Of a DNA stretch of 34,092 nucleotides, positions 22,644-30,903 are shown one piece after another; positions within the stretch are counted from its first letter, which is position 1, and each line of letters begins with the position of its first letter. The position numbers and the translations under genes were made by a program. Location: the NCBI RefSeq assembly GCF_029887875.1, contig NZ_JARXRM010000012.1:1-34092 (forward strand), in the 5' to 3' direction. The notes under the pieces were generated by a model, which did not search any database, was not told the origin of the DNA, and was given only the letters and a program-made list of their open reading frames with translations. This DNA comes from Luteimonas endophytica (GTDB lineage: Bacteria > Pseudomonadota > Gammaproteobacteria > Xanthomonadales > Xanthomonadaceae).

Positions 22644-22753
22644 TGCGCGGTGAGGCGGGGCGCGGTCCGGCGATGACGGTCGGGCGCGCGCCGTTCACCG
22701 CGGCGACCGCCCGCCTTCACTAGACTGCCGGCCGCCCCGTGCCGATCGCCGCC

Positions 22754-23527
22754 ATGCGTCCTTCCGCCCCACGTCCGCCGCACCGCGCCCTGCTCCGCTG
22801 GGTCGCAGTGCTCTCGTTTATGCTGTTGTCCAGCGCCGCCTGCGCCAGACAGGGAGCCCACCCGGTGGATGCCAACCAAGTCTTTACCGATCCTCGCGTG
22901 GCCGAGCTGGCCGCCGCCGTGGCCGCCGGCGACGCCGACGCGGTGCGCGCACTGGCGCAGGCCGGCGTGCCGCTGGACGCGCAGGGCGACAAGCAGACCA
23001 CGCTGCTGCAGTGGGCGCTGCTCAACAAGTCGCCGCGCGGCATGGAGGCGTTGCTCGAGGCCGGCGCCGATCCGTCCCAGCCCGGCATCGACGGCGACAC
23101 GGTGATCCACCTGGCGGCGATGGCCAACGACCCGCAATACCTCGAGCTGCTGCTCGCACGCGGCGCCGATGCGAACGCCCGCAATGCCGTCACCCAGTCC
23201 ACGCCGCTGGCCTCGGCACTGCGCGGCAAGCGCGAGACGCAGCTGCGGGCCCTGATCGCGGCCGGCGCCGACCCCAACGCCGCCGACCGCGGCGGCAACA
23301 CCCCGCTGCACCAGGCGGCCAAGTACAACGATCCGGTGAACGCGTTGAGGCTGCTCGAGGCAGGGGCCGACCCGAACGCCCGCAACGTCCAGGATGCGAC
23401 CTTCCAGCAGTTCCTGTTCACCACCCGCGAGGACGTGCTCAGCGGCGAGGCGAAGCGCGGCCGCGAGCGGATCCGCGACTGGCTGCGCAGCCACGACGTG
23501 GCGATCGAGGACCCGGGCAGCCGCTGA
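22754..23527 (+). CDS. Exported ankyrin-repeat protein, putative immunity protein 2
   Basis: A 257-residue paralog of the protein at 20302. The N-terminus (basic MRPSAPRPPHRALLRW, hydrophobic VAVLSFMLLSS, then AACARQG) is an export signal, probably with a lipidated cysteine. Ankyrin repeats cover about residues 45-220: LLQWALLNKSPRGMEALLEA, GDTVIHLAAMANDPQYLELL, GADPNAADRGGNTPLHQAA and GADPNARNVQDATFQ. It shares the QDATFQ motif and the capping helix (GRERIRDWLRSHDV) with its paralog. It lies 110 nt after lipase-like gene 2. CTAGACT (22719-22725) could be a separate -10 region. The most likely role is protection against lipase 2, by analogy with the first pair; this is inference from layout. 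Confidence 0.8.
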   Translation: MRPSAPRPPHRALLRWVAVLSFMLLSSAACARQGAHPVDANQVFTDPRVAELAAAVAAGDADAVRALAQAGVPLDAQGDKQTTLLQWALLNKSPRGMEALLEAGADPSQPGIDGDTVIHLAAMANDPQYLELLLARGADANARNAVTQSTPLASALRGKRETQLRALIAAGADPNAADRGGNTPLHQAAKYNDPVNALRLLEAGADPNARNVQDATFQQFLFTTREDVLSGEAKRGRERIRDWLRSHDVAIEDPGSR

Positions 23528-23579
23528 AGGCCGGCCCCTTCGGCCCCGCCCGCGATCGCCGCCGACCCGCCCGGAACCT

Positions 23580-23608
23580 CCGGCTTTCGCGGCCATGACC
23601 GCCGCTAC
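23580..23608 (-). repeat. GTAG-family palindromic repeat, degenerate copy H
   Basis: Minus-strand GTAGCGGCGGTCATGGCCGCGAAAGCCGG. Head and tail are conserved, the inner palindrome partly decayed. It lies between the convergent ends of the ankyrin gene and the TPR-like gene. Confidence 0.6.
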
Positions 23609-23632
23609 GCTTCGCGGGCGGGACGGCGCCCG

Positions 23633-24268
23633 TCAGGGCCAGGCCGGCGGATTCTCGCGCCAGGCCGCGTGCACCTCGGCCAGGGTGGCGCGCTCGTCGT
23701 CCTGCCAGCCCGGCAGCAGCGCGCTGAAGTCGCCGGGATCGCGCCACCGTTGCGGGTAGGTGCGCACCGCGGCGGCGTACCAGTCGCGGGCCTCGTCGTG
23801 GCGCTCCAGCCGCCACAACACCATCGCCAGCGTCGGCGGCAGCCATTCGGGCCCGGCCAGGCGCCCGGACACGGCGGCCAGCCACTGCTCCAGCGCGGCC
23901 TCGGCATCGCCGCTGCGCAGCAGGTCCCAGCCGTAGTTCCAGTGGATCGCTTTGCGCAGCGCACTGCGCTGGGCGGCGTCGTCGAGCGCGCGCTGGTACA
24001 GGGCGATGCCGGTTTCGGTGCGGCCGGTCCGCATCGCCGCGTGGGCGAGCTGGGCCGCGGCGCGGTCGGCGTCGCGCTGGCCGCGCTCGATCATCTGCAT
24101 CAGCCGCGCATGGGTGGGCTCGTCGCTGCCCTCGATGGCGACCACCGGACCGGTGGTGGCCTCGTCCTGGTCGAAATAGAACTCTTTGGGCCGCGGCAGG
24201 CTCTGGGCGTGGGCGGCAAACGACAGCATGAGCGCGAGGCCCAGGCCGCGGACAAGCATGGCTTTCAT
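23633..24268 (-). CDS. Exported TPR-like protein
   Basis: A 211-residue protein with a Sec signal (MKAMLVRGLGLALMLSFAAHAQS, cleavage likely after AHA). The mature protein has helix pairs with a tetratricopeptide flavour: TETGIALYQRALDDAAQRSA, WNYGWDLLRSGDAEAALEQW and AMVLWRLERHDEARDWYAAA, at about 34-residue spacing. This suggests a periplasmic adaptor that binds another protein. The start at 24268 (MKAML) is preferred to the upstream in-frame ATG because it begins the signal peptide directly; the ribosome site is weak. It is followed, convergently, by repeat copy H and the ankyrin gene. It shares strand with the EAL gene upstream (70-nt gap), so they may be cotranscribed. Function unknown. 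Confidence 0.8.
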   Translation of the reverse strand: MKAMLVRGLGLALMLSFAAHAQSLPRPKEFYFDQDEATTGPVVAIEGSDEPTHARLMQMIERGQRDADRAAAQLAHAAMRTGRTETGIALYQRALDDAAQRSALRKAIHWNYGWDLLRSGDAEAALEQWLAAVSGRLAGPEWLPPTLAMVLWRLERHDEARDWYAAAVRTYPQRWRDPGDFSALLPGWQDDERATLAEVHAAWRENPPAWP

Positions 24269-24338
24269 GGCATTGGCACGTGTTCGGATCCCCGCGCGCA
24301 TTGTAGCGGGCCGCGCCGGCGGCTGCGTGACTGCGCGC

Positions 24339-26174
24339 TCAGCCGGCGCCGTAGCGCGCCAGCAGCTCCTCGTTGGGCAGCGCCGGTGCGAACAGGAAAC
24401 CCTGGGCGCGAAAGATGCCCAGTGCGCGCAGGGCCTCGCCCTGGGCCTGCGTTTCCACCCCCTCGGCCACCACCTCCAGGCCGGTCCGGCGCGAGATCCC
24501 GGCCACGCCTTCGACGATCGCGCTGTCGTAGCGGTCGTCCGGCAGGCCGGCGACGAAACTGCGGTCCAGCTTGATGGTGTCGATGGGCAGCCGCCGCAGG
24601 TAGCCCAGCGACGACCAACCGGTACCGAAATCGTCCAGCGCGATCCGCACCCCCAGCGCCCGCAGCCGCCCCAGGATGCGCGCCGCGCCCTCGGCGTCGG
24701 CCAGCAGCGCAGTCTCGGTGAGCTCCAGGCACAGGCGCGCGCGCGGCAGCCCGGTCTCGCGCAGCGCGGCCTCCACGTCCGACACCAGGCTGGGCTGCTC
24801 GAACTGGCGCGCCGACAGGTTGACCCGCAGCACCGGCGCGCGGCCAGCGCGCGCAGGCCAGTCGCGTGCCGTGCCGCAGGCGCGTTCCAGCACCGCGCGC
24901 CCGATCGGCACGATCAGGCCGGACGACTCGGCCACGTCGATGAAATCCTGCGCCGCGCGCAGCGTCCCGTCGCGTTCGCGCAGCCGCAGCAGCGCCTCCG
25001 CGCCCAGCCAGCTCCCGTCGCGCAGGTCGATTTCCGGCTGGTACCAGACCTCGAGCCGGTCCTCGGCCATCGCCTCGCGCAGCGCGCGTTCGGTCTCCAG
25101 GCGCCGCAGGAGTCCGCGATGGTGCTCGGCATCGAAGACCTCGCAGCGGTTCTGGCCGCCGCTGCGCGCGCGCTGGCTGGCCAGCTCGGCGTTGCGCAGC
25201 AGCGTTTCGGCGCTGGGCGCGGCCAGATCGCCGGCGAAGGCGATGCCGACCGAGACCGCGCGGCCGGCGTCCTGCAGCAGGTCCAGGCTGCGCTCGGCGA
25301 TGTCCAGCGCCTGGGTTTCCAGCACCTGCCCATGCGGCAGCAGCGCAAACGCATGCTCGCGCACCCGCGCCAGGGTCGCGGCGTCGCCGAACGCGAGGCG
25401 CAGCCGCGCAGCCGCCTCGACCAGCAGCGGCGCGTCGTTGCCGACGACGGCGCCCGGCTCGAGCTGGAGGTGGATCGCCGCCACGCCCCGCGAGCCGCTG
25501 TGCAGCGGCCGCAGCGCGGCGTGCGCGACCTCGAGCAGGTGATGGCGGTTGGGCAGCTCGGTGAGCGGATCGTGCAGTTCGAGATAGCGCAGCCGATCCT
25601 CCGCCTCGCGGCGGCGATCGATCTCCGCGGCCATCGCCACGTAGTCGCCGATGCTCGCGGCGAAGGCCTGGTCCTCGACGCTCCAGCATCGCTGCGCTCC
25701 GACCTGCTCGTGGCAGACCACGCCCACCACCTCGCCTTCGCAGCGCACCGGGGCGTCCAGCATCGAGACGATGCCGTGGCGCTGCAGGTAGCCGGCCAGC
25801 GCCGGATCGGCGGCGGTCAGGGCGCGGTCGCCGGCCAGATCGGCGGCCTCGATCACCCGCAGCTCGCCCAGCCGCGCACCGTACTCGCTGCCCAGGGCCA
25901 GCACCTCGTGCGATCCGGGCGGATCGTGTTGCGCGCCGGCGCGCAGGTAGAGATGAATGCAGGCGAGCCGGCTGCGGGTGGGGTCGAGCAGCCAGACGCC
26001 GACGCGGTCCGCCTCCAGCGTGGAAGCGGCGATCTCGCAGATCCGCGCGTACGCCGCCTGCAGGCTGCAGCGGTCGTGCCAGACCTCCCGGGCCAGCGCC
26101 ACCAGGGCCTGGTTGTGGCGGCGCGCCCAGGCGCCGCTTTCGTTTCGATCGGTTGCCTGCAGCATGGCCGACAT
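24339..26174 (-). CDS. GAF - degenerate GGDEF - EAL protein, probable cyclic-di-GMP phosphodiesterase
   Basis: A 611-residue cytoplasmic signalling protein without membrane segments. Residues about 25-165 form a GAF sensor domain (ADRVGVWLLDPTRSRLACIH, DAPVRCEGEVVGVVCHEQVG). Residues about 185-340 are GGDEF-like (LELHDPLTELPNRHHLLEVA) but the active GGDEF loop is replaced by RVREHAFALLP, so cyclase activity is not expected. Residues about 355-605 are an EAL domain with the residues needed for hydrolysis: GAEALLRL, NLSARQF, LELTETALL, DDFGTGWSSLGYL, IKLDRSF and VAEGVET. It should degrade c-di-GMP in response to a ligand of the GAF domain. The ATG at 26174 follows GAGGGGGCGAGAGGG; one at 26165 is an alternative. 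Confidence 0.93.
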   Translation of the reverse strand: MSAMLQATDRNESGAWARRHNQALVALAREVWHDRCSLQAAYARICEIAASTLEADRVGVWLLDPTRSRLACIHLYLRAGAQHDPPGSHEVLALGSEYGARLGELRVIEAADLAGDRALTAADPALAGYLQRHGIVSMLDAPVRCEGEVVGVVCHEQVGAQRCWSVEDQAFAASIGDYVAMAAEIDRRREAEDRLRYLELHDPLTELPNRHHLLEVAHAALRPLHSGSRGVAAIHLQLEPGAVVGNDAPLLVEAAARLRLAFGDAATLARVREHAFALLPHGQVLETQALDIAERSLDLLQDAGRAVSVGIAFAGDLAAPSAETLLRNAELASQRARSGGQNRCEVFDAEHHRGLLRRLETERALREAMAEDRLEVWYQPEIDLRDGSWLGAEALLRLRERDGTLRAAQDFIDVAESSGLIVPIGRAVLERACGTARDWPARAGRAPVLRVNLSARQFEQPSLVSDVEAALRETGLPRARLCLELTETALLADAEGAARILGRLRALGVRIALDDFGTGWSSLGYLRRLPIDTIKLDRSFVAGLPDDRYDSAIVEGVAGISRRTGLEVVAEGVETQAQGEALRALGIFRAQGFLFAPALPNEELLARYGAG

Positions 26175-26293
26175 CCCTCTCGCCCCCTCACTCGGTGGAC
26201 GTGGGGTTCCCCGCCCCGACGCCGCCATCCTGCGCCCGTTCGCCGGCCGGCGCCAGCTCGCGGCCGCCCAAACGGCAGCGCGGGGCCCGCTGA

Positions 26294-26299
26294 TACAAT
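26294..26299 (+). promoter_or_regulatory. Candidate -10 box of the oxidoreductase gene
   Basis: TACAAT within CTGATACAATTT, 5 of 6 consensus bases, unusually AT-rich for this region. No convincing -35 box is seen 16-18 bp upstream. It lies about 74 bp before the ATG at 26373. Confidence 0.35.
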
Positions 26300-26372
26300 T
26301 TCCGGCTGCCCGGGCGCCGCTTCACGCCGCCGCGGCCCGCCAGCGATCCGTTCGCAAGCCGAAGACTCCGCC

Positions 26373-29300
26373 ATGACCAGCACCGCCGAGCTCTCCTCGC
26401 CCGCTTCGGCCGATACCGGCCTGACCCGCGGCGTGGTCGACCCCGACTACACCCTGGAGCACCGCTACACCCGCACCGACGGACGGATCTACCTCTCCGG
26501 GGTGCAGGCGCTGGTGCGGTTGCCGCTGATGCAGCGGCTGCGCGACCGTGCGGCCGGGCTGGACACCGGCGGCTTCGTCTCCGGTTACCGCGGCTCGCCG
26601 CTGGGCGGGTTCGACCTGGAGCTGTGGCGCGCGCGCAAGCACCTGGAAGAGGCGGGGGTGAAATTCCAGCCCGGCCTCAACGAGGATCTCGGCGCGACCA
26701 TGGTCTGGGGCACCCAGCAGACAGGGCTGTTCCCGGGCGCACGGGTCGATGGCGTCTACGCGATGTGGTACGGCAAGGGTCCGGGCGTGGACCGCTGCGG
26801 CGACGTGTTCAAGCACGCCAACGCCGCCGGCACCGCGCGCCACGGCGGCGTGCTGGCGCTGGCCGCCGACGACCACGCCTGCCGCAGCTCGACCCTGCCG
26901 CACGGCTCGGAGGGCGAGTTCACCAGCGCGATGATGCCGGTGCTCAACCCAGCCGGGGTCCAGGACATCCTCGACATGGGCCTGCTGGGCTGGGCGATGA
27001 GCCGCTACACCGGCCGCTGGGTGGGGTTCAAGACGATCGCCGAGACGGTGGAGTCGTCGGTGTCGGTGGACGTCGACCCGTTCGCGCTGCGGATCGTGAC
27101 GCCCGAGGATTTCGAGCTGCCGCCCGGCGGCCTCAACATCCGCTGGCCCGACCCGCCGATGGACCAGGAGATGCGCCTGCACCGCTACGCGGTGAAGGCG
27201 GCGCAGGCGTTCGCGCGCGCCAACCGCATCGACCGCGTGGTGATCGACGCACCGCAGCCGCGGCTGGGCATCGTCACCACCGGCAAGAGCTACCTGGACG
27301 TGCTGCAGGCGCTCGAATACCTGGGCCTGGATGCGCGTGCCTGCGCCGAACTCGGCATCCGCGTCTACAAGGTCGGCATGACCTGGCCGCTCGAACCGGT
27401 GGGGATCCGCGCGTTCGCCCAGGGGCTCGAGGACATCCTGGTGGTCGAGGAGAAGCACGGCTTCATCGAGGGCCAGATGAAGGAGCTGTTCTACAACTTC
27501 GATTTCGGCCTGCCCGGCGGCGGCCGGCCGCCCATCGTCGGCAAGTACGACGAGGCCGGCGAGTGGATCCTGCCTTCCACCGGCGAGCTGACCCCGGCGC
27601 GGATCGCCGCGGTGATCGCGCGCCGCATCCAGCGTTTCCACGACTCGGAACGGATGCGCCAGGTGCTGGCGTGGATGGAGCGGAAGGAAGGCGAGCTGGC
27701 GCTGCCGCGGGCGCAGTTCCCGCGCGTGCCGCACTACTGCTCGGGCTGCCCGCACAACACCAGCACGCGGGTGCCGGAGGGCTCGCGCGCGCTGGCCGGA
27801 ATCGGCTGCCACTACATGGTGACGTGGATGGACCGCGACACCGACACCTTCACCCACATGGGCGGCGAAGGCGTCACCTGGGCCGGCCAGGCCGCGTTCA
27901 CCGACACCCCGCACGTGTTCCAGAACCTCGGCGACGGTACCTATTTCCATTCCGGGTCGCTGGCGATCCGCCAGGCGGTCGCGGCCAAGGTCAACATCAC
28001 CTACAAGATCCTCTACAACGACGCGGTGGCGATGACCGGCGGGCAGCCGGTCGACGGCAGCCTCAGCGTGCCCGACATCGCCCAGCAGATGCGCGCCGAG
28101 GGCATCGACACCATCGTGGTGGTGAGCGACGAGATCGGCAAATGGTCCAGGCCGGAACTGTTCCCGTCGGGCGTCGAGTTCTTCGACCGCGGCGAGCTGG
28201 ACACGGTGCAGCAGCGCCTGCGCGAGGTGAAGGGCGTCTCGATCCTGATCTACGACCAGACCTGCGCCACCGAGAAGCGCCGCCGCCGCAAGCGCGGCAG
28301 GATCGAGGACCCGGCCAAGCGCGTGTTCGTCAACACCCTGGTCTGCGAGGGCTGCGGCGACTGCGGGCAGAAGAGCTTCTGCGTCTCGGTGCTGCCGCAG
28401 GACACCGAGTTCGGACGCAAGCGCGCCATCGACCAGTCCAACTGCAACAAGGACTACAGCTGCGTCGAGGGCTTCTGCCCCAGCTTCGTCACCGTGCACG
28501 GCGGCAGGCCGCGCAAGGGCCGCAAGGTTTCCGCGGCCGAGCGCCTGGCCGAGCTGCCGATGCCGCAGTTCCGCACCGACCTGGCGCAGCCGTGGAACAT
28601 CCTCATCACCGGCGTCGGCGGCACCGGCGTGGTCACCATCGGCGCGCTGCTGGGCATGGCCGGGCACCTGGCAGGCCGCGGCTCGACCGTGCTCGACCAG
28701 ACCGGGCTGGCGCAGAAGGGCGGCGCGGTGACCACCCACATCCGCATCGCCCGCGCACCGGCCGACATCCACGCGGTACGCATCGCCGCCGGCGAGGCCG
28801 ACCTGGTGCTGGGCTGCGACATGGTGGTGGTCAACGACTACTGGGCGCTGTCGAAAATCCGCGCCGGCCGCAGCCAGGTGGTGCTCAACACCTGGGAGGC
28901 GATGCCCGGCACCTTCACCACCCGCCCGGACATGGAGTTCCCGGCCACCGACATCGTCGCCGCGATCCAGGGCGCGCTCGGCGGGGAGGCGCCGCTGCTG
29001 GTCGACGCCACCCAGCTGGCCACCGCGCTGATGGGCGACGCGATCGCCGCCAACCTCTTCATCCTCGGCTATGCCTGGCAGCGCGGGCTGGTGCCGCTGT
29101 CGCTGGAGTCGCTGATGCGTGCGGTCGAGCTGAACGGCGCCGCGGTCGAGATGAACAAGACCGCGTTCGCCTGGGGGCGGCTGGCGGCGATCGACCTGGC
29201 GGCGGTGGAAGAGGCGGCCGGGATCGTGCGCAACGCACCGACCGCTGCAGAGTCCACGCCGCACCTGCTCGACGCGCTGCCGCCGGGCGACTGGGAAGGC

Positions 29301-30176
29301 AACGAATGGGGCGCCACCAGCGCACCCAAGCCGCTCCGTGACGAGGACGACCTGCGTCACCTGCCCGCCTCTGATCCGACGCCCGCGGACCGCCCGCCGC
29401 TGTCCGCCGCCGGCACCACGGAAGGCGGTGGCAGCGCCCGCGGCAGCGGCGGCCGGGCGGGTACCGGCGATGGCAATGTCGCCTTCCTGCCGCTGGACGA
29501 CCTGCGCCTGTCGCGCTCGCTCGACGAGCTGATCGCCCGCCGCATCGCCTTCCTCACCGACTACCACGACGCCGGCTACGCGCGCCGCTACGGCGACTTC
29601 GTGGCCCGGGTGCGCGCGGCCGAGGCGGAGAAGGCGCCGGGCTCCACCGATCTCACCGAGGCGGTGTCGCGCTATTTCTTCAAGCTGATGGCCTACAAGG
29701 ACGAATACGAGGTGGCGCGGCTGTATACCAGCGGCGAGTTCCGGCGCCGCCTCGAACAGCAGTTCGAGGGCGATTACACCGTCCACTTCCATCTGGCCCC
29801 GCCGCTGCTGGCCAGGAGGAACGAAAAGGGCGAATTGCAGAAGAAGGAGTTCGGCCCGTGGGTGTTCCGCGCCTTCGGCGTGCTGGCGAAATTGCGCCGC
29901 CTGCGCGGCACCGCGCTGGACATCTTCGGCTACACCGCGGAGCGGCGGATGGAGCGGCGGCTGATCGAAGACTACGAGCGCACCGTCGGCGGACTGCTGG
30001 AGAAGCTCGACGGCGGCAACGTCGACCTCGCCGCGCAGATCGCCAGCGTGCCCGAGCACATCCGCGGCTACGGCCACGTCAAGGAAGCGCATCTGCAGGC
30101 CGCCAGGGCGCGCGAGGCCGAGCTGCTGCGCGAGTGGGACAACCCGCTGCGGGTGGTGCAGGTGGCGGCGGCCTGA
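26373..30176 (+). CDS. Indolepyruvate ferredoxin oxidoreductase, fused single-chain form
   Basis: A 1267-residue thiamine-diphosphate enzyme that converts aryl- or branched-chain 2-oxo acids to acyl-CoA, reducing ferredoxin. Order of parts: N-terminal pyrimidine-binding half (SGYRGSPLGGFD); TPP/pyrophosphate half with YCSGCPHNTST and NDAVAMTGGQPVDG; an Fe-S region of cysteines (CEGCGDCGQKSFC, CNKDYSCVEGFCPS) around residues 655-705; the gamma domain (NILITGVGGTGVVTIGALLG) from about residue 738; and a C-terminal domain (about 1040-1260) of the DUF6537 type. A Pro/Gly/Ser-rich stretch of about 40 residues (around 990-1035) separates the last two and makes it slightly longer than usual. Such fused forms occur in aerobic proteobacteria and probably serve amino acid catabolism. 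A TRIC-family gene follows after 21 nt. Confidence 0.94.
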   Translation: MTSTAELSSPASADTGLTRGVVDPDYTLEHRYTRTDGRIYLSGVQALVRLPLMQRLRDRAAGLDTGGFVSGYRGSPLGGFDLELWRARKHLEEAGVKFQPGLNEDLGATMVWGTQQTGLFPGARVDGVYAMWYGKGPGVDRCGDVFKHANAAGTARHGGVLALAADDHACRSSTLPHGSEGEFTSAMMPVLNPAGVQDILDMGLLGWAMSRYTGRWVGFKTIAETVESSVSVDVDPFALRIVTPEDFELPPGGLNIRWPDPPMDQEMRLHRYAVKAAQAFARANRIDRVVIDAPQPRLGIVTTGKSYLDVLQALEYLGLDARACAELGIRVYKVGMTWPLEPVGIRAFAQGLEDILVVEEKHGFIEGQMKELFYNFDFGLPGGGRPPIVGKYDEAGEWILPSTGELTPARIAAVIARRIQRFHDSERMRQVLAWMERKEGELALPRAQFPRVPHYCSGCPHNTSTRVPEGSRALAGIGCHYMVTWMDRDTDTFTHMGGEGVTWAGQAAFTDTPHVFQNLGDGTYFHSGSLAIRQAVAAKVNITYKILYNDAVAMTGGQPVDGSLSVPDIAQQMRAEGIDTIVVVSDEIGKWSRPELFPSGVEFFDRGELDTVQQRLREVKGVSILIYDQTCATEKRRRRKRGRIEDPAKRVFVNTLVCEGCGDCGQKSFCVSVLPQDTEFGRKRAIDQSNCNKDYSCVEGFCPSFVTVHGGRPRKGRKVSAAERLAELPMPQFRTDLAQPWNILITGVGGTGVVTIGALLGMAGHLAGRGSTVLDQTGLAQKGGAVTTHIRIARAPADIHAVRIAAGEADLVLGCDMVVVNDYWALSKIRAGRSQVVLNTWEAMPGTFTTRPDMEFPATDIVAAIQGALGGEAPLLVDATQLATALMGDAIAANLFILGYAWQRGLVPLSLESLMRAVELNGAAVEMNKTAFAWGRLAAIDLAAVEEAAGIVRNAPTAAESTPHLLDALPPGDWEGNEWGATSAPKPLRDEDDLRHLPASDPTPADRPPLSAAGTTEGGGSARGSGGRAGTGDGNVAFLPLDDLRLSRSLDELIARRIAFLTDYHDAGYARRYGDFVARVRAAEAEKAPGSTDLTEAVSRYFFKLMAYKDEYEVARLYTSGEFRRRLEQQFEGDYTVHFHLAPPLLARRNEKGELQKKEFGPWVFRAFGVLAKLRRLRGTALDIFGYTAERRMERRLIEDYERTVGGLLEKLDGGNVDLAAQIASVPEHIRGYGHVKEAHLQAARAREAELLREWDNPLRVVQVAAA

Positions 30177-30197
30177 CGTGGATCGCGGTGCGCGCGC

Positions 30198-30830
30198 ATG
30201 ACGACGGCGCTACCGGTCCTGATACTCGACCTGGCCGGCACCTTCGCGTTCGCGATCAGCGGCGCCACCCTGGGCGTGCGCAAGCGGCTGGACCTGTTCG
30301 GGGTGCTGGTGCTGTCGTTCGCGGCCGCCACCGCCGGCGGCATCGCCCGCGACACGCTGATCGGCGCCACCCCGCCGGTCGCGCTGGCGGACTGGCGCTA
30401 CCTCGCGGTCTCGCTGCTGGCCGGCCTGGTCACCTTCTACTCCCACGAACGCGTGGAGCGGCTGCGCAACCCGGTGCAGTTGTTCGACGCCGTTGGCCTG
30501 GCGCTGTTCGCGGTGACCGGGGCAGGCAAGGCACTGGCCGCCGGGCTCGGGCCCAGCGGCGCGGTGATGCTGGGGATGCTGTCCGGCATCGGCGGCGGCA
30601 TCGCCCGCGACCTGCTGGTCGCGGAGATCCCGAGCGTGCTCCGGCGCGAGTTCTATGCCGTCGCGGCCCTGCTCGGCGCGGCCTGCGTGGTCGCCGGCGA
30701 CGCACTCGGCTGGCCCGCCGCCGCGTCCACGATCGCCGGCGCGGTCCTGTGCTTCGCGCTCCGGTTCATGGCGATCCGCCGCGGCTGGCAGCTGCCCGTG
30801 GTTGGGGGCCGCCGCCCACCCCGGCGCTGA
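30198..30830 (+). CDS. TRIC/UPF0126 family membrane protein
   Basis: A 210-residue inner-membrane protein of the UPF0126 family, now grouped with trimeric intracellular cation channels. It is built of two similar halves, each opening with a glycine-rich segment: LDLAGTFAFAISGATLGVRK with GGIARDTLIGATPP in the first half, and LFDAVGLALFAVTGAGKALA with GGIARDLLVAEIPSVLR in the second. About seven transmembrane helices are expected and the C-terminus is basic (GGRRPPRR). Prokaryotic members conduct monovalent cations in vitro; the physiological role is unclear (YadS/YicG in E. coli). The start codon is ATG at 30198, 21 nt after the oxidoreductase gene, with which it may be cotranscribed. It is convergent with the next gene. 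Confidence 0.9.
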   Translation: MTTALPVLILDLAGTFAFAISGATLGVRKRLDLFGVLVLSFAAATAGGIARDTLIGATPPVALADWRYLAVSLLAGLVTFYSHERVERLRNPVQLFDAVGLALFAVTGAGKALAAGLGPSGAVMLGMLSGIGGGIARDLLVAEIPSVLRREFYAVAALLGAACVVAGDALGWPAAASTIAGAVLCFALRFMAIRRGWQLPVVGGRRPPRR

Positions 30831-30903
30831 GGCAGGCTGCTCGGGGCCGGCGACGGACATCGCCACCGGAGCGATCGACCTCCGCGACCTGCCCTGGTAG
30901 CGC

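Noticed and set aside
24186..26372. Very long open frames overlapping real genes (for example the plus-strand extension of the oxidoreductase frame to 24186, and frames opposite mnmG, ggt and the oxidoreductase)
   Set aside because: In DNA this rich in G+C, stop codons are rare in the shadow frames. Their translations are Arg/Ala/Pro-rich without domain motifs, while the opposite strand encodes recognisable proteins.
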